Made by a program: the position numbers and the translations under genes
Shown: in pieces, positions 36,199 through 43,564 of the stretch
How positions within the stretch are numbered: position 1 is the stretch's first letter
Layout of the letters: every line of letters starts with the position of its first letter
Notes under the pieces: generated by a model
Told to the model about the DNA's origin: nothing
Database searches by the model: none
Seen by the model: the letters and a program-made list of their open reading frames with translations, nothing else
From: an uncultured Christensenellaceae bacterium
GTDB taxonomy: Bacteria > Bacillota > Clostridia > Christensenellales > Borkfalkiaceae
Assembly: GCA_910587005.1 (NCBI GenBank)
Contig: CAJULB010000001.1
Span: 62,001-126,000 of the forward strand
DNA length: 64,000 nt
Direction of reading: 5' to 3'

Positions 36199-36218
36199 CT
36201 ACGCCATATTGCTTGTCC

Positions 36219-36992
36219 TTAATTAAAATATTTTTTTATGCTGTTAAGCCAAATTTTCATGGTCAGCTTTTGCGGCAAAAATTTCACGTTCATATGCTGA
36301 CATTTTACATAAAACGAGCAAACCGACATATCCTTGCCCTTTTTTGCGTCTTTTAAAGCTTTTTGCGCAACTTTTTCGGGCTTAACCAGACCGCCGAATT
36401 TAACCTTTTTGCCGTTGATTTCTCTTATAAGCATATCGGTATCAATCCAGCTCGGGCAGACCGCAGTTACAGATATGCCAAGCGGTTTAAGCTCCGCATT
36501 CATTGCACGCGAATAACTGCGCTCAAACGCTTTTGTGGACGCGTACAAATTTAAATACGGCACGGGCTGAAAGGCCGAAGCCGAGCAAACGTTTATAATT
36601 CTTGCGCCCCTTTGCATATACGGCAAGCAGATATTTGTAAGAATTGCCGGGGCTTTGCAGTTTAAGTCAACGGTGTCTTCTATTTCCTTAACTGTAAAAT
36701 CCTTTGAAAGCTTCATCTGCGCAATGCCGGCATTATTAATCAAATATGCAATTTGCGGTTCTTTTTCAATCAAAATATTGCGAAACGCTTCTATAACGTC
36801 GGGCTTTGTAAGGCCGATACAAACCGGAACGATTTTTTTACCGAATTCTTCCGATAATTTTTCCAGTCTGTCCGTATTTCTGCCTAACGCCCATATTTCG
36901 TCGAGAGGCTCTTTTTCAAGTTCTTTCAAAAATGCGTAACCCAGCCCGCCCGTAGCACCCGTCAATATTGCTATTTTTTTGGAATTTTCCAT
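36219..36992 (-). CDS. Short-chain dehydrogenase/reductase
   Basis: A 257-residue classical SDR NAD(P)-dependent oxidoreductase. Seen: the cofactor loop TGATGGLGYAF near residues 13-23, NNAG (about 86-89), Ser of VCSASAF and the catalytic Tyr-x3-Lys (YASTKAF) near 151-157, and a PSW-x-DTDML block. A C-terminal stretch of about 40 mixed basic and hydrophobic residues is beyond the usual core. Substrate unknown. It is expressed from its own promoter and its 3' end lies about 20 nt from the truncated epimerase. Confidence 0.88.
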   Translation of the reverse strand: MENSKKIAILTGATGGLGYAFLKELEKEPLDEIWALGRNTDRLEKLSEEFGKKIVPVCIGLTKPDVIEAFRNILIEKEPQIAYLINNAGIAQMKLSKDFTVKEIEDTVDLNCKAPAILTNICLPYMQRGARIINVCSASAFQPVPYLNLYASTKAFERSYSRAMNAELKPLGISVTAVCPSWIDTDMLIREINGKKVKFGGLVKPEKVAQKALKDAKKGKDMSVCSFYVKCQHMNVKFLPQKLTMKIWLNSIKKYFN

Positions 36993-37023
36993 TTGCGCAC
37001 CGCTTTTATTTTAACTTAAAATT

Positions 37024-37052
37024 ATTATAACACATACTACCGCCTGCCGCAA
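37024..37052 (-). promoter_or_regulatory. Promoter of the SDR gene
   Basis: Minus strand TTGCGG (37047-37052), 17-nt spacer, TATAAT (37024-37029). The stretch 36993-37331 otherwise holds only tRNA-Ser and its signals. Confidence 0.6.
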
Positions 37053-37096
37053 GAATAAGTTTAATTTGCGTATTAAAAAATTCTCGGCGGACATAT

Positions 37097-37132
37097 AAAA
37101 AAAGAACGCAAGTGTTCAACTTACGTTCTTTT
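37097..37132 (-). terminator. Intrinsic terminator of tRNA-Ser
   Basis: Minus strand: a 15-bp stem (one G-U pair), 5-nt loop and a seven-T run starting right behind the tRNA. Confidence 0.85.
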
Positions 37133-37223
37133 TGGCGCGGAGAAGAGGATTTGAACCTCCGGACGGGTATTAGCCGTCACACGATTTCCAATCGTGCGCC
37201 TTAAACCGCTCAGCCATCTCCGC
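37133..37223 (-). tRNA. tRNA-Ser (anticodon GGA)
   Basis: A 91-nt class II tRNA with encoded CCA. Acceptor GCGGAGA pairs perfectly with TCTCCGC, discriminator G. Anticodon loop TTGGAAA reads UCC/UCU codons. A long variable arm (GACGGC...CCCGTC) is present as expected for serine. Confidence 0.95.
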
Positions 37224-37331
37224 ATAACTGCCCGACATTCAGCCGAGCAGTATTATAATATTAAAAATTTTTCAAAAAATCAAGCGTTTTTATATAGCAA
37301 CGTAATTTAAAAATAAACCTTTTTAAAACGG

Positions 37332-38612
37332 TTACACAACGCGTATTACCGCCGCTACCTTTGCTATTTCCGAAGCGGAATTAATGTCCGCAACGGCTTT
37401 ATTAATGCTGTTTTCGTACGTTTCGTGAGTTATAATCACCAAAGGAACCGCACCCTCCGCACCTTCCTTTGCCTGTATAACCTGAGCCATACTTATTCCG
37501 TATTTACCGAGAATAGAAGTAACCTTTGAAAGCACCCCCGCTTTGTCTGCGGCGACTATTCTTAAATAATACGCGCTTTCGAAATTTTTGATAAACTTAG
37601 TTGCGGGGTCTGCCTTTTCGGTATTCTCAAACGGAGAATAAACAAAATTAGGGTGCGTTGCGCAGTAAATAATATCGCCGACAATGGCGCTGCCCGTAGG
37701 TTTTGCGCCCGCGCCTCTGCCGTACAGCATAACGTCCTCTACGCTGTCGCCGGTAAGATACACCGCGTTAAAGCTGTCGTTAACGCTTGCAAGCGGGTGT
37801 TCGACTTTTATAAACGCGGGGTGAACGCGCACCTCTATGCCCTTTTCGGTGTTTTTACCTATTGCAAGCAGTTTTATTACATAACCCAGCTGTTTGCCGT
37901 AGGCAATATCGACGGAAGAAATTTCCGAAATGCCCTCGCGGTAAATTTCAGTATAGGGCACTTTTGTATGGAACGCAAGGCTTGAAAGAATCGAAAGCTT
38001 GTAAACGGCGTCGTAGCCGTCAACGTCCGCAGAGGGGTTTGCTTCGGCATAACCGAGTTTTTTAGCCTCCTCCAGCACTTCGACATAAGACGCGCCCGCG
38101 TTCGCCATTTTTGTAAGTATGTAGTTTGTTGTTCCGTTTATTATTCCGAGCATCGATTTTATTACGTTGCCCTGCAAATTATCCGTCAAAGCGCGGATAA
38201 CGGGAACTCCGCCCACACAGCTTGCCTCGTAAAAAAGCCCGCAATGGTTCTTTTTTGCAGTTTTTTCCAGCTCGTGCGAGTACTTGCAGTATAATTCCTT
38301 ATTTGAAGTTACTACCGACTTCCCCGCATTAAGCGCAGCAAGCACATACGATTTTGCGGGTTCTACCCCGCCCATTACTTCAACAATAATGTCTACTTCG
38401 GGATTGGAGCAGATTTCCGCTATACTACCCGCAATTTTACTTTCCTCAATGCCGAGTGAAAGCGCGCGCTCTTTATTTCTTTCAAGCACGCTTTCAACCA
38501 CGATTTCCAGACCGTGATTCTTTTTATAAAATTGACTGTGTTCGGTAAGTATTTTATAGGTACCGCCGCCCACAACGCCAAGCCCCAAAATGGCAACGCC
38601 GACTTTTTTCAT
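37332..38612 (-). CDS. hom: Homoserine dehydrogenase
   Basis: It reduces aspartate semialdehyde to homoserine, the branch to threonine and methionine. Seen: the Rossmann loop GLGVVGGGTYKIL near residues 11-23, EVMGGVEPA, the substrate domain with GIINGTTNYILTKM and AEANPSADVDGYDA, and a C-terminal ACT domain (from about residue 350, YLRIVAADKAGVLSKVTSIL) that usually binds threonine for feedback control. Length 426 is normal for the monofunctional Bacillus-type enzyme. It starts directly at the coaX stop, so it is the third gene of an ECF-coaX-hom operon, an unusual pairing of pathways. Confidence 0.95.
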   Translation of the reverse strand: MKKVGVAILGLGVVGGGTYKILTEHSQFYKKNHGLEIVVESVLERNKERALSLGIEESKIAGSIAEICSNPEVDIIVEVMGGVEPAKSYVLAALNAGKSVVTSNKELYCKYSHELEKTAKKNHCGLFYEASCVGGVPVIRALTDNLQGNVIKSMLGIINGTTNYILTKMANAGASYVEVLEEAKKLGYAEANPSADVDGYDAVYKLSILSSLAFHTKVPYTEIYREGISEISSVDIAYGKQLGYVIKLLAIGKNTEKGIEVRVHPAFIKVEHPLASVNDSFNAVYLTGDSVEDVMLYGRGAGAKPTGSAIVGDIIYCATHPNFVYSPFENTEKADPATKFIKNFESAYYLRIVAADKAGVLSKVTSILGKYGISMAQVIQAKEGAEGAVPLVIITHETYENSINKAVADINSASEIAKVAAVIRVV

Positions 38613-39389
38613 TCAGTTCTCCAAACAGTTTATGCTGTATAAATATCTTAAACCTTCAAGCGTAAGAAGTTTATCAACTTTGTCTATGCACGAAATTTCC
38701 TTTGCGATAACTTCGGAAAAACCGCCCGTTGCGATAACCGTTACGTTTTCGCACTTCATTTCGCGCTTGATTTTTTTGACTATATACTCTACAAGCCCCG
38801 CAAAGCCGAAAACTATGCCCGACTGCATATTTGTTACCGTATTTTTGCCGATTACCGAAGCGGGGCGCTCTATTTCCACCCTCGGAAGCTTAGCCGTGCC
38901 GTTTACAAGGCTGTCCAGCGAGCCTTTTATTCCGGGGGCAATTACTCCGCCGATAAACTCGCCCTTAGCGTCGATTACGTTGAAAGTAGTCGCCGTTCCG
39001 AAATCTATTACGATTAGCGGATAGCCGTACTTTCTTACCGCGGCAACGTTGTTGACAACTCTGTCCGCGCCGACTTCCTTTGCGTTGTCAACGCGCAGAT
39101 TTAAGCCCGTTTTAAGCCCCGGCGCAAGCGAAAGCGGTTTTATTTTAAGATAGTTAACGCACATTCTTTCAAGCGTATAATCGAGCTGAGGCACTACGGA
39201 AGAAATAATTCCGCCCGTTATATCCGATACGGAAATAGAATTATTCTGCAAAATGCTTAAAAGTTGACCGCCGTATTCGTCCGAAGTTTTTTTATGCTCG
39301 GTTGCAACACGGAAGCTTATTTTCAGCTTTTCACCGTCAAAAACGGCATATTTTATATTTGTGTTGCCGATATCAAGACAAATTATCAT
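38613..39389 (-). CDS. coaX: Type III pantothenate kinase
   Basis: CoaX phosphorylates pantothenate as the first step to coenzyme A. Seen: 258 residues of the ASKHA fold with phosphate-1 loop CLDIGNTNIKYAVFD near 4-18, the VIDFGTATTFNV block near 125 and GGVIAPGIKGSLDSL near 145-160. The type III enzyme is not inhibited by CoA, so control of uptake or expression would matter. Its start overlaps the end of an ECF S-component gene by 17 nt, which suggests the transporter brings in pantothenate or a precursor. Confidence 0.93.
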   Translation of the reverse strand: MIICLDIGNTNIKYAVFDGEKLKISFRVATEHKKTSDEYGGQLLSILQNNSISVSDITGGIISSVVPQLDYTLERMCVNYLKIKPLSLAPGLKTGLNLRVDNAKEVGADRVVNNVAAVRKYGYPLIVIDFGTATTFNVIDAKGEFIGGVIAPGIKGSLDSLVNGTAKLPRVEIERPASVIGKNTVTNMQSGIVFGFAGLVEYIVKKIKREMKCENVTVIATGGFSEVIAKEISCIDKVDKLLTLEGLRYLYSINCLEN

Positions 39390-40026
39390 TATTAGTTCCT
39401 GCCTGTCCCGCGACCTGACATTCTGCCTCAGGTACAGTTTTGTTGTTTTTATTTATTAACGAACCGTTAACTTTCTTAAGAACTTTCACATATACCGGTA
39501 CAAGCACTGCGCACGCAACAATCTCTATGGGAAAATAAATCGTAACAGCAACCCCCATAATCGCAGTAAGCGCGTCGGCAGCCCTTCCGTCGCAAACGGC
39601 AACCGCCAGCAAATACAAAACCGTATTTGTTAGCGAACCGACTATTCCCGCTTTTGCTGCAGGCAAAACTTCACGTACAAAATTATTTTTTACTTTTCTT
39701 AAAAGCCTTGATATGCCAAAATAAGTCCAATATGCGGTTACGCCTATACAAAATCTTGGCAAAATTGAAACAAGCGGATTGGCATATTTAATAAATACCG
39801 AAAAAATAAGACAAAAAATGCAGCTGCATACGCCAAGCAACGTACCGCCGACAAAACTCTTTTTCCAGTCATCATAAATACTCAGCGCAATAGAAACCGG
39901 CAACGACAGAATACATGCGGTCATTCCTACCGGTGAAAGAACAGCGCCTTCCAAAAGAAACAGCACGAATATCAGCGCAAACATAACGCCGACAAAAGCG
40001 ACAAAGTGAGCCTTGTCTTTCTTCAT
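39373..40026 (-). CDS. ECF transporter S component, probably for pantothenate or a CoA precursor
   Basis: A 217-residue membrane protein with about six hydrophobic helices and the ECF S-component look: short loops, an N-terminal AFVGVMFALIFVLFLLEG helix with small residues for contact with EcfT, and a polar C-terminal tail of ~30 residues. No ATPase or EcfT is nearby, so it would use the shared energy-coupling module (group II). Overlap with coaX is the basis for the substrate guess; the sequence alone does not show it. An 18-nt palindrome lies at its transcription start. Confidence 0.7.
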   Translation of the reverse strand: MKKDKAHFVAFVGVMFALIFVLFLLEGAVLSPVGMTACILSLPVSIALSIYDDWKKSFVGGTLLGVCSCIFCLIFSVFIKYANPLVSILPRFCIGVTAYWTYFGISRLLRKVKNNFVREVLPAAKAGIVGSLTNTVLYLLAVAVCDGRAADALTAIMGVAVTIYFPIEIVACAVLVPVYVKVLKKVNGSLINKNNKTVPEAECQVAGQAGTNNDNLS

Positions 40027-40159
40027 AAAAAACCTCCGTCCGATTTCATAACGAATATCGGCAGTAAAAAAATATTATACTTTGGGAAACTGAAATATTC
40101 CCGAGCGGTCAGACTTTTATTAAAATATCTGCCGAAAGTACCGTTTTTTATACAAAACA

Positions 40160-40206
40160 AACCATTTTATAATGGTTATTGTAACATTATATTTTATTTT
40201 TTGCAA
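40160..40206 (-). promoter_or_regulatory. Promoter and palindromic site of the ECF-coaX-hom operon
   Basis: Minus strand TTGCAA (40201-40206), 17-nt spacer, TACAAT (40178-40183). Immediately downstream is the perfect 7-bp inverted repeat AACCATT-TTAT-AATGGTT (40160-40177), placed where a repressor would block transcription. Regulator unknown. Confidence 0.65.
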
Positions 40207-40230
40207 GCAAATGAAAATAGCGGTAACATT

Positions 40231-40259
40231 TTTACGGAAATTTAAATATTATTTAATAT
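40231..40259 (+). promoter_or_regulatory. Promoter of the Cys-rich small protein gene
   Basis: TTTACG (40231-40236), 17-nt spacer, TAATAT (40254-40259), giving a leader of about 95 nt. Confidence 0.6.
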
Positions 40260-40303
40260 ACGATTACTGCATCGGAAACTTAAAATTTCGGGTGCGTAGC
40301 AAA

Positions 40304-40345
40304 ACTGCATGGAACAAACAAAATTTTTACATACCGCCATGCAGT
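40304..40345 (+). promoter_or_regulatory. Leader stem-loop directly ahead of the ribosome site
   Basis: ACTGCATGG (40304-40312) and CCATGCAGT (40337-40345) are perfect complements around a 24-nt loop, ending 5 nt before the GGAGG of the Cys-rich gene. It could stabilise the message or affect its translation. Confidence 0.5.
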
Positions 40346-40360
40346 ATAAAGGAGGAACTT

Positions 40361-40576
40361 ATGAACATCTTTTCTTGTGGCGGCACTAACAGCTGCCTTT
40401 GGATTTTAATCCTTTTACTTGTAGCGGCAAGCTGCAGCGGTAACGGTCTTGAAGGCGTACTTTCGGGAAGCTGCACTCCCATACTTATCGCTCTTATATA
40501 CAGTATGTGGAAAAACGGCACGCTCTCCAGCCTGTTATGCAACGGCGGACATAGCTGCGGATGCGGTTGTAACTAA
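40361..40576 (+). CDS. Small Cys/Gly-rich protein (HCB protein 13-like)
   Basis: A 71-residue protein with a strong GGAGG site 5 nt before the ATG. Seen: N-terminal FSCGGTNSC, one hydrophobic helix (about residues 13-23), a second hydrophobic stretch and a C-terminal CNGGHSCGCGC tail; eight cysteines in total. Clostridia often carry such peptides annotated as chorion-class high-cysteine HCB protein 13; their function is unknown. The Cys/His tail could bind metal or form disulfides. Single gene with promoter, leader hairpin and terminator. Confidence 0.75.
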   Translation: MNIFSCGGTNSCLWILILLLVAASCSGNGLEGVLSGSCTPILIALIYSMWKNGTLSSLLCNGGHSCGCGCN

Positions 40577-40582
40577 ACGAAC

Positions 40583-40611
40583 AAAGGGGTTGCCCCGAGG
40601 CAACCCCTTTT
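40583..40611. terminator. Bidirectional terminator between the Cys-rich and NUDIX genes
   Basis: A perfect 12-bp stem AAAGGGGTTGCC/GGCAACCCCTTT with loop CCGA and T runs on both strands; the two flanking genes converge on it. Confidence 0.9.
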
Positions 40612-40614
40612 ACT

Positions 40615-41154
40615 TTATATTTTTATACGGTGTTTCAAGCAGTATTTATATACGGCGGCAACCGTTTTAGCGTCGCATATTTCTCCGCTTTCAATCATTT
40701 TCAAAACATCTTCAAGAGCGGTTAATTCAACGTCCAAAAACTCGCCCTCGTCAAGTTTTTGTCTGCCGGAACGGCTGTTTTCGGCTTCGAATATATGAAT
40801 AACCTCGTCCGTATAACCTGGCGTGGGATATAACTTTAAAAGAGGGACAAGCCTTTCGGCAATATAGCCCGTTTCTTCTTCAAGCTCGCGGGTTGCGGCG
40901 ATAATCGGGTCTTCGCCCTTTTCAAGCTTGCCCGCGGGAATTTCCCAAATTTCCTTGCCGTACAGATAGCGGAACTGCTTTACAAGCAAAACGCGGTTAT
41001 CTGTTACGCACAGCACCGCAGCGCCGCCGCTGTGGCGGACACATTCTCGCACGGAACGGCTTCCGTCGTCAAGCTGAACTTCGTCAACGTCAATCTTTAA
41101 AATTTTACCTTGAAAAACAGTTTTGCCGCCGAGTTTCTTTTCAAAAAAAGCCAT
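40615..41154 (-). CDS. NUDIX hydrolase, ADP-ribose pyrophosphatase type
   Basis: A 179-residue enzyme that cleaves ADP-ribose and related nucleoside diphosphate compounds. The Nudix box G-x5-E-x7-RE-U-x-EE-x-G is complete from Gly75 (GKLEKGEDPIIAATRELEEE, ending at Tyr97), followed 15 residues on by the YPTPGYTDE loop characteristic of ADP-ribose pyrophosphatases. An N-terminal beta-sheet used for dimer formation is present. It lies 14 nt downstream of an unrecognised gene and ends at a shared terminator. Confidence 0.92.
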   Translation of the reverse strand: MAFFEKKLGGKTVFQGKILKIDVDEVQLDDGSRSVRECVRHSGGAAVLCVTDNRVLLVKQFRYLYGKEIWEIPAGKLEKGEDPIIAATRELEEETGYIAERLVPLLKLYPTPGYTDEVIHIFEAENSRSGRQKLDEGEFLDVELTALEDVLKMIESGEICDAKTVAAVYKYCLKHRIKI

Positions 41155-41168
41155 AAAATAAGATTACC

Positions 41169-41918
41169 TTATAATTCGCGTTCGAACATTGCAATCGCCT
41201 CTATAAGCGCGCGCAACGTGTCAGAAACGCAGTTGTTGCCGAGAGCGAAATAGTTATATCCGAAAATCAGCGCATCGATAAGCTCCTCATTTTCAGCCTG
41301 TATCGCCTCGTACAGCTGGGAAAGAATTTTCGCACCGCCCTCTTTTTCTTCGTCGGCAATTTTGCTTTCAAGCAGAAAATGAAGCTCTTCGGCTATTGCG
41401 AGATTCAAAGCGGAAAGCACCTCCGCTTTCCTCGGGTTTGGGTTCTGTGGCAGATTTTCCGCATTTGTTTCCGATGCCGAGGAAATATCGTCTTTAAATA
41501 CCTGCATAACTGCGTCCTGCAAGCCCTGAATAACCGTTTCGCAGAAAACGTGATAGCCCGCAACGTAGCTTCCGTCCTCGGGATAATAACGGCACAAAAA
41601 TTCATTGAAATTGATTGTGTTTTCGTTAAATTCCACCAAAAGACAGAAAATAAAGGCAAGTCTTTGTCCGACCGTTTGGGGCAAAACTACACTGTTTTTT
41701 TCAAATACGCCCTCGTTGACGGTAACAAGACAGCTTCTTTTTGCTTCGGGATAGTTAAAATTTTTCGTAACAGCCTGAAACAGTCTGTAAATTTCCGGAC
41801 AGTTGACGATGCACTTCAACAAATCTTTGATTTTTGTCGTAGCCATAATAAATTTACAGCTTTTAAGTTCTTCGCACGTTTCTAAAAATGATAAAACCTG
41901 TTCTTTCGTATCAGACAT
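41169..41918 (-). CDS. Conserved-looking hypothetical protein
   Basis: A 249-residue soluble, acidic, mostly helical protein that I do not recognise. There is no signal peptide, transmembrane helix or nucleotide-binding motif. A low-complexity, Asn/Glu/Pro linker (about residues 148-165) separates two helical halves. Cysteines are frequent in the N-terminal half (CEELKSC, CIVNC) but do not form a clear metal motif. It is co-directional with the NUDIX gene 14 nt downstream, so it may be in the same unit. A promoter was not evident; a palindromic repeat lies upstream. Confidence 0.6.
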   Translation of the reverse strand: MSDTKEQVLSFLETCEELKSCKFIMATTKIKDLLKCIVNCPEIYRLFQAVTKNFNYPEAKRSCLVTVNEGVFEKNSVVLPQTVGQRLAFIFCLLVEFNENTINFNEFLCRYYPEDGSYVAGYHVFCETVIQGLQDAVMQVFKDDISSASETNAENLPQNPNPRKAEVLSALNLAIAEELHFLLESKIADEEKEGGAKILSQLYEAIQAENEELIDALIFGYNYFALGNNCVSDTLRALIEAIAMFEREL

Positions 41919-41943
41919 AATCTTTTCACCGCATTGCGTTTTG

Positions 41944-42112
41944 TTTTATTATAGCACAGAAAAAGTTTTTAGTCGGTTTCTATGAACAAGCAGAACAAGG
42001 CAAACGAGCATTTTCGACGGGGCGCGTACACAGACGTACGTAACCCGAGAAAAGCGCAGTTTAACGCAGTTATGCGTTGTTCAGAGGAAGCGGCTGTTTT
42101 TATTATAGCACA
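41944..42112. repeat. Palindromic MITE-like element with 15-bp direct repeats
   Basis: TTTTATTATAGCACA occurs perfectly at 41944-41958 and 42098-42112. The 139 nt between them are one long imperfect palindrome: outer arms near AGTCGGTTTCTATGAACAA pair with TTGTTCAGAGGAAGCGGCT, inner arms include TTTTC-nn-CGGG with CCCG-AGAAAA, and the centre is GCGTAC-ACAGAC-GTACGT. It has no ORF. The flanking repeats look like a target duplication, so a non-autonomous mobile element or a structured RNA gene is possible. Confidence 0.65.
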
Positions 42113-42149
42113 CTTAATTTTAAATTTAAATTAATTTAAAGCAAATATC

Positions 42150-42178
42150 TTGATTTTCGGAAAAATATTATGTATAAT
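42150..42178 (+). promoter_or_regulatory. Promoter of the DUF4364-TSCPD operon
   Basis: TTGATT (42150-42155), 17-nt spacer, TATAAT (42173-42178), 40 nt upstream of the start. Confidence 0.75.
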
Positions 42179-42218
42179 GATTGAAACTTTTGCATTTTTT
42201 ACAAGATTTTAAAAAATT

Positions 42219-42743
42219 ATGTTGAACACAGGCGAAACTTCCACAAACAAATTAATAATTCTTTTCGTCTTTGATAAGATGGAAAGCGCCCTGTCCGAGC
42301 GGACTATTGTGGATATGTGCTCCACCACAAACAGTTGGATGGGGTATATGGACTGCGTCAACGTAATACATAAGCTTATCGACGATAACTTTATCTGCGT
42401 TGTCGGCGAGGACGACGATACGCTTTACACAATTACGCCGGACGGAAGGGAATCTTTGGCGAATTTCTACATAAATATCCCTAAGAGCGTGCGCGAAGAA
42501 ATTTCGCAGTTCGTCAAAAAGAACAGCACAAGATACCGCAACAGGCAGGAATGCCGTTCGGACTACTTTCAGAATATGGACGGAACCTTTACCGTTTCTT
42601 TGAAAATTCTTGCGCCCGTTCAGCCTATTTTAGAGCTTAAATTCGTTGTACCCGACAAAAAAACCGCCAAAGCTATTTATAAAAAATGGGAAGAAAAAGC
42701 CGCCGACTTATATTCGGTAATTTACGAAAATCTTTGCGATTAA
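42219..42743 (+). CDS. DUF4364 family protein
   Basis: A 174-residue protein of the clostridial DUF4364 family. The first ~75 residues have the pattern of a winged helix-turn-helix: NKLIILFVFDKMESALSE, then WMGYMDCVNVIHKLIDDNFI and DDTLYTITPDGRESL as the wing. The remaining half is a small mixed alpha/beta domain of unknown role. A DNA-binding regulator is likely, but no target is known. It is the first of two genes and is followed 12 nt later by the TSCPD-domain gene. Confidence 0.85.
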   Translation: MLNTGETSTNKLIILFVFDKMESALSERTIVDMCSTTNSWMGYMDCVNVIHKLIDDNFICVVGEDDDTLYTITPDGRESLANFYINIPKSVREEISQFVKKNSTRYRNRQECRSDYFQNMDGTFTVSLKILAPVQPILELKFVVPDKKTAKAIYKKWEEKAADLYSVIYENLCD

Positions 42744-42755
42744 GGAGATAAAAAT

Positions 42756-43019
42756 ATGTTTACTTACTTTACTTCGGGCACATGTTCAAGACAGATTATT
42801 TTTGAGGTTGACGAAAACAACACCCTTCACAACCTTAAATTTATAGGCGGCTGCAGCGGAAATCTGCAAGGCGTTGCAAGGCTTTGCGAAGGCAAAAACA
42901 TAGACGAGATTGAAACGATTTTATCCGGCGTAAAGTGCAGAAACAACACCTCCTGTCCCGACCAGCTTTCAAAAGCTATTTCAGCTTACAAAAAATCGCT
43001 TGAAGAACCTAAAAAATAA
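42756..43019 (+). CDS. TSCPD domain-containing protein (TIGR03905 type)
   Basis: An 87-residue protein made almost wholly of a TSCPD domain, a module named for its final motif, present here as NNTSCPDQLSKAI at about residues 65-77. Other conserved parts are YFTSGTCSRQI near the start and FIGGCSGNLQGVARL. In ribonucleotide reductases the domain binds metal through cysteines; as a stand-alone protein its function is unknown. Three cysteine positions (CS, GGCSG, SCPD) could form a metal site. Good GGAGAT ribosome site; second gene of its operon. Confidence 0.88.
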   Translation: MFTYFTSGTCSRQIIFEVDENNTLHNLKFIGGCSGNLQGVARLCEGKNIDEIETILSGVKCRNNTSCPDQLSKAISAYKKSLEEPKK

Positions 43020-43035
43020 ATATTGATTATATTTG

Positions 43036-43074
43036 AAAGCGCGGTGCACAAATGTGCGCCGCGCTTTATTTTTG
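43036..43074 (+). terminator. Intrinsic terminator of the DUF4364-TSCPD operon
   Basis: AAAGCGCGGTGCAC, AAAT loop, GTGCGCCGCGCTTT (one G-U pair), then ATTTTTG. Confidence 0.85.
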
Positions 43075-43127
43075 TTAAAAATCAATATTTTTAGCTATTT
43101 ATGCGTGACATAGTACTACGTAAATAC

Positions 43128-43538
43128 TCAAATATTAACTAAAACGTTGTAAAAATCGTTCATATCCTTGTTTACAAGGTCAATGTAGAAGCATCTTCCG
43201 TCATAGCCGTTTTGCTTGGTATAGCGGATAATATTAAAGCCGAAAAAGCCTTTGTTTACCTCTACAAGCAGTTTTTCAAACGGCATACCGTTATATTCAG
43301 TAGGCTTTCCGAAGTCGAATTCAACCCACAGACCGCTATTCATTGCCTTTAAAGTTTCTTTATTGAGGCTTACTCCGTATGCGGGCATCTCGTGCGAGCC
43401 GTTCAAAAGATTATCCCAGCTTAACATAATATCTTCGTAAGGTTTTTGTCCCACAAGGTAAGTTGTACTGCTACCGTTGTTATATACGTTTATTTTTTCG
43501 GTTTCGGTAAAAATATCGTCAATTTCCATAACTATCAT
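43128..43538 (-). CDS. Hypothetical protein
   Basis: A 136-residue soluble acidic protein with no recognised domain, signal or membrane segment. It is rich in Asn, Tyr and aromatic residues (VGQKPYEDIMLSWDNLL, GFFGFNIIRYTKQNGY), more like a compact beta-rich fold than a regulator. A second ATG three codons in (43529) could be the real start. It follows nfnB by 26 nt and may be the last gene of the nfn operon, but the sequence shows no functional link. Confidence 0.55.
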   Translation of the reverse strand: MIVMEIDDIFTETEKINVYNNGSSTTYLVGQKPYEDIMLSWDNLLNGSHEMPAYGVSLNKETLKAMNSGLWVEFDFGKPTEYNGMPFEKLLVEVNKGFFGFNIIRYTKQNGYDGRCFYIDLVNKDMNDFYNVLVNI

Positions 43539-43564
43539 ATAAAGGTATTTTCTGCCTTTTCTCC

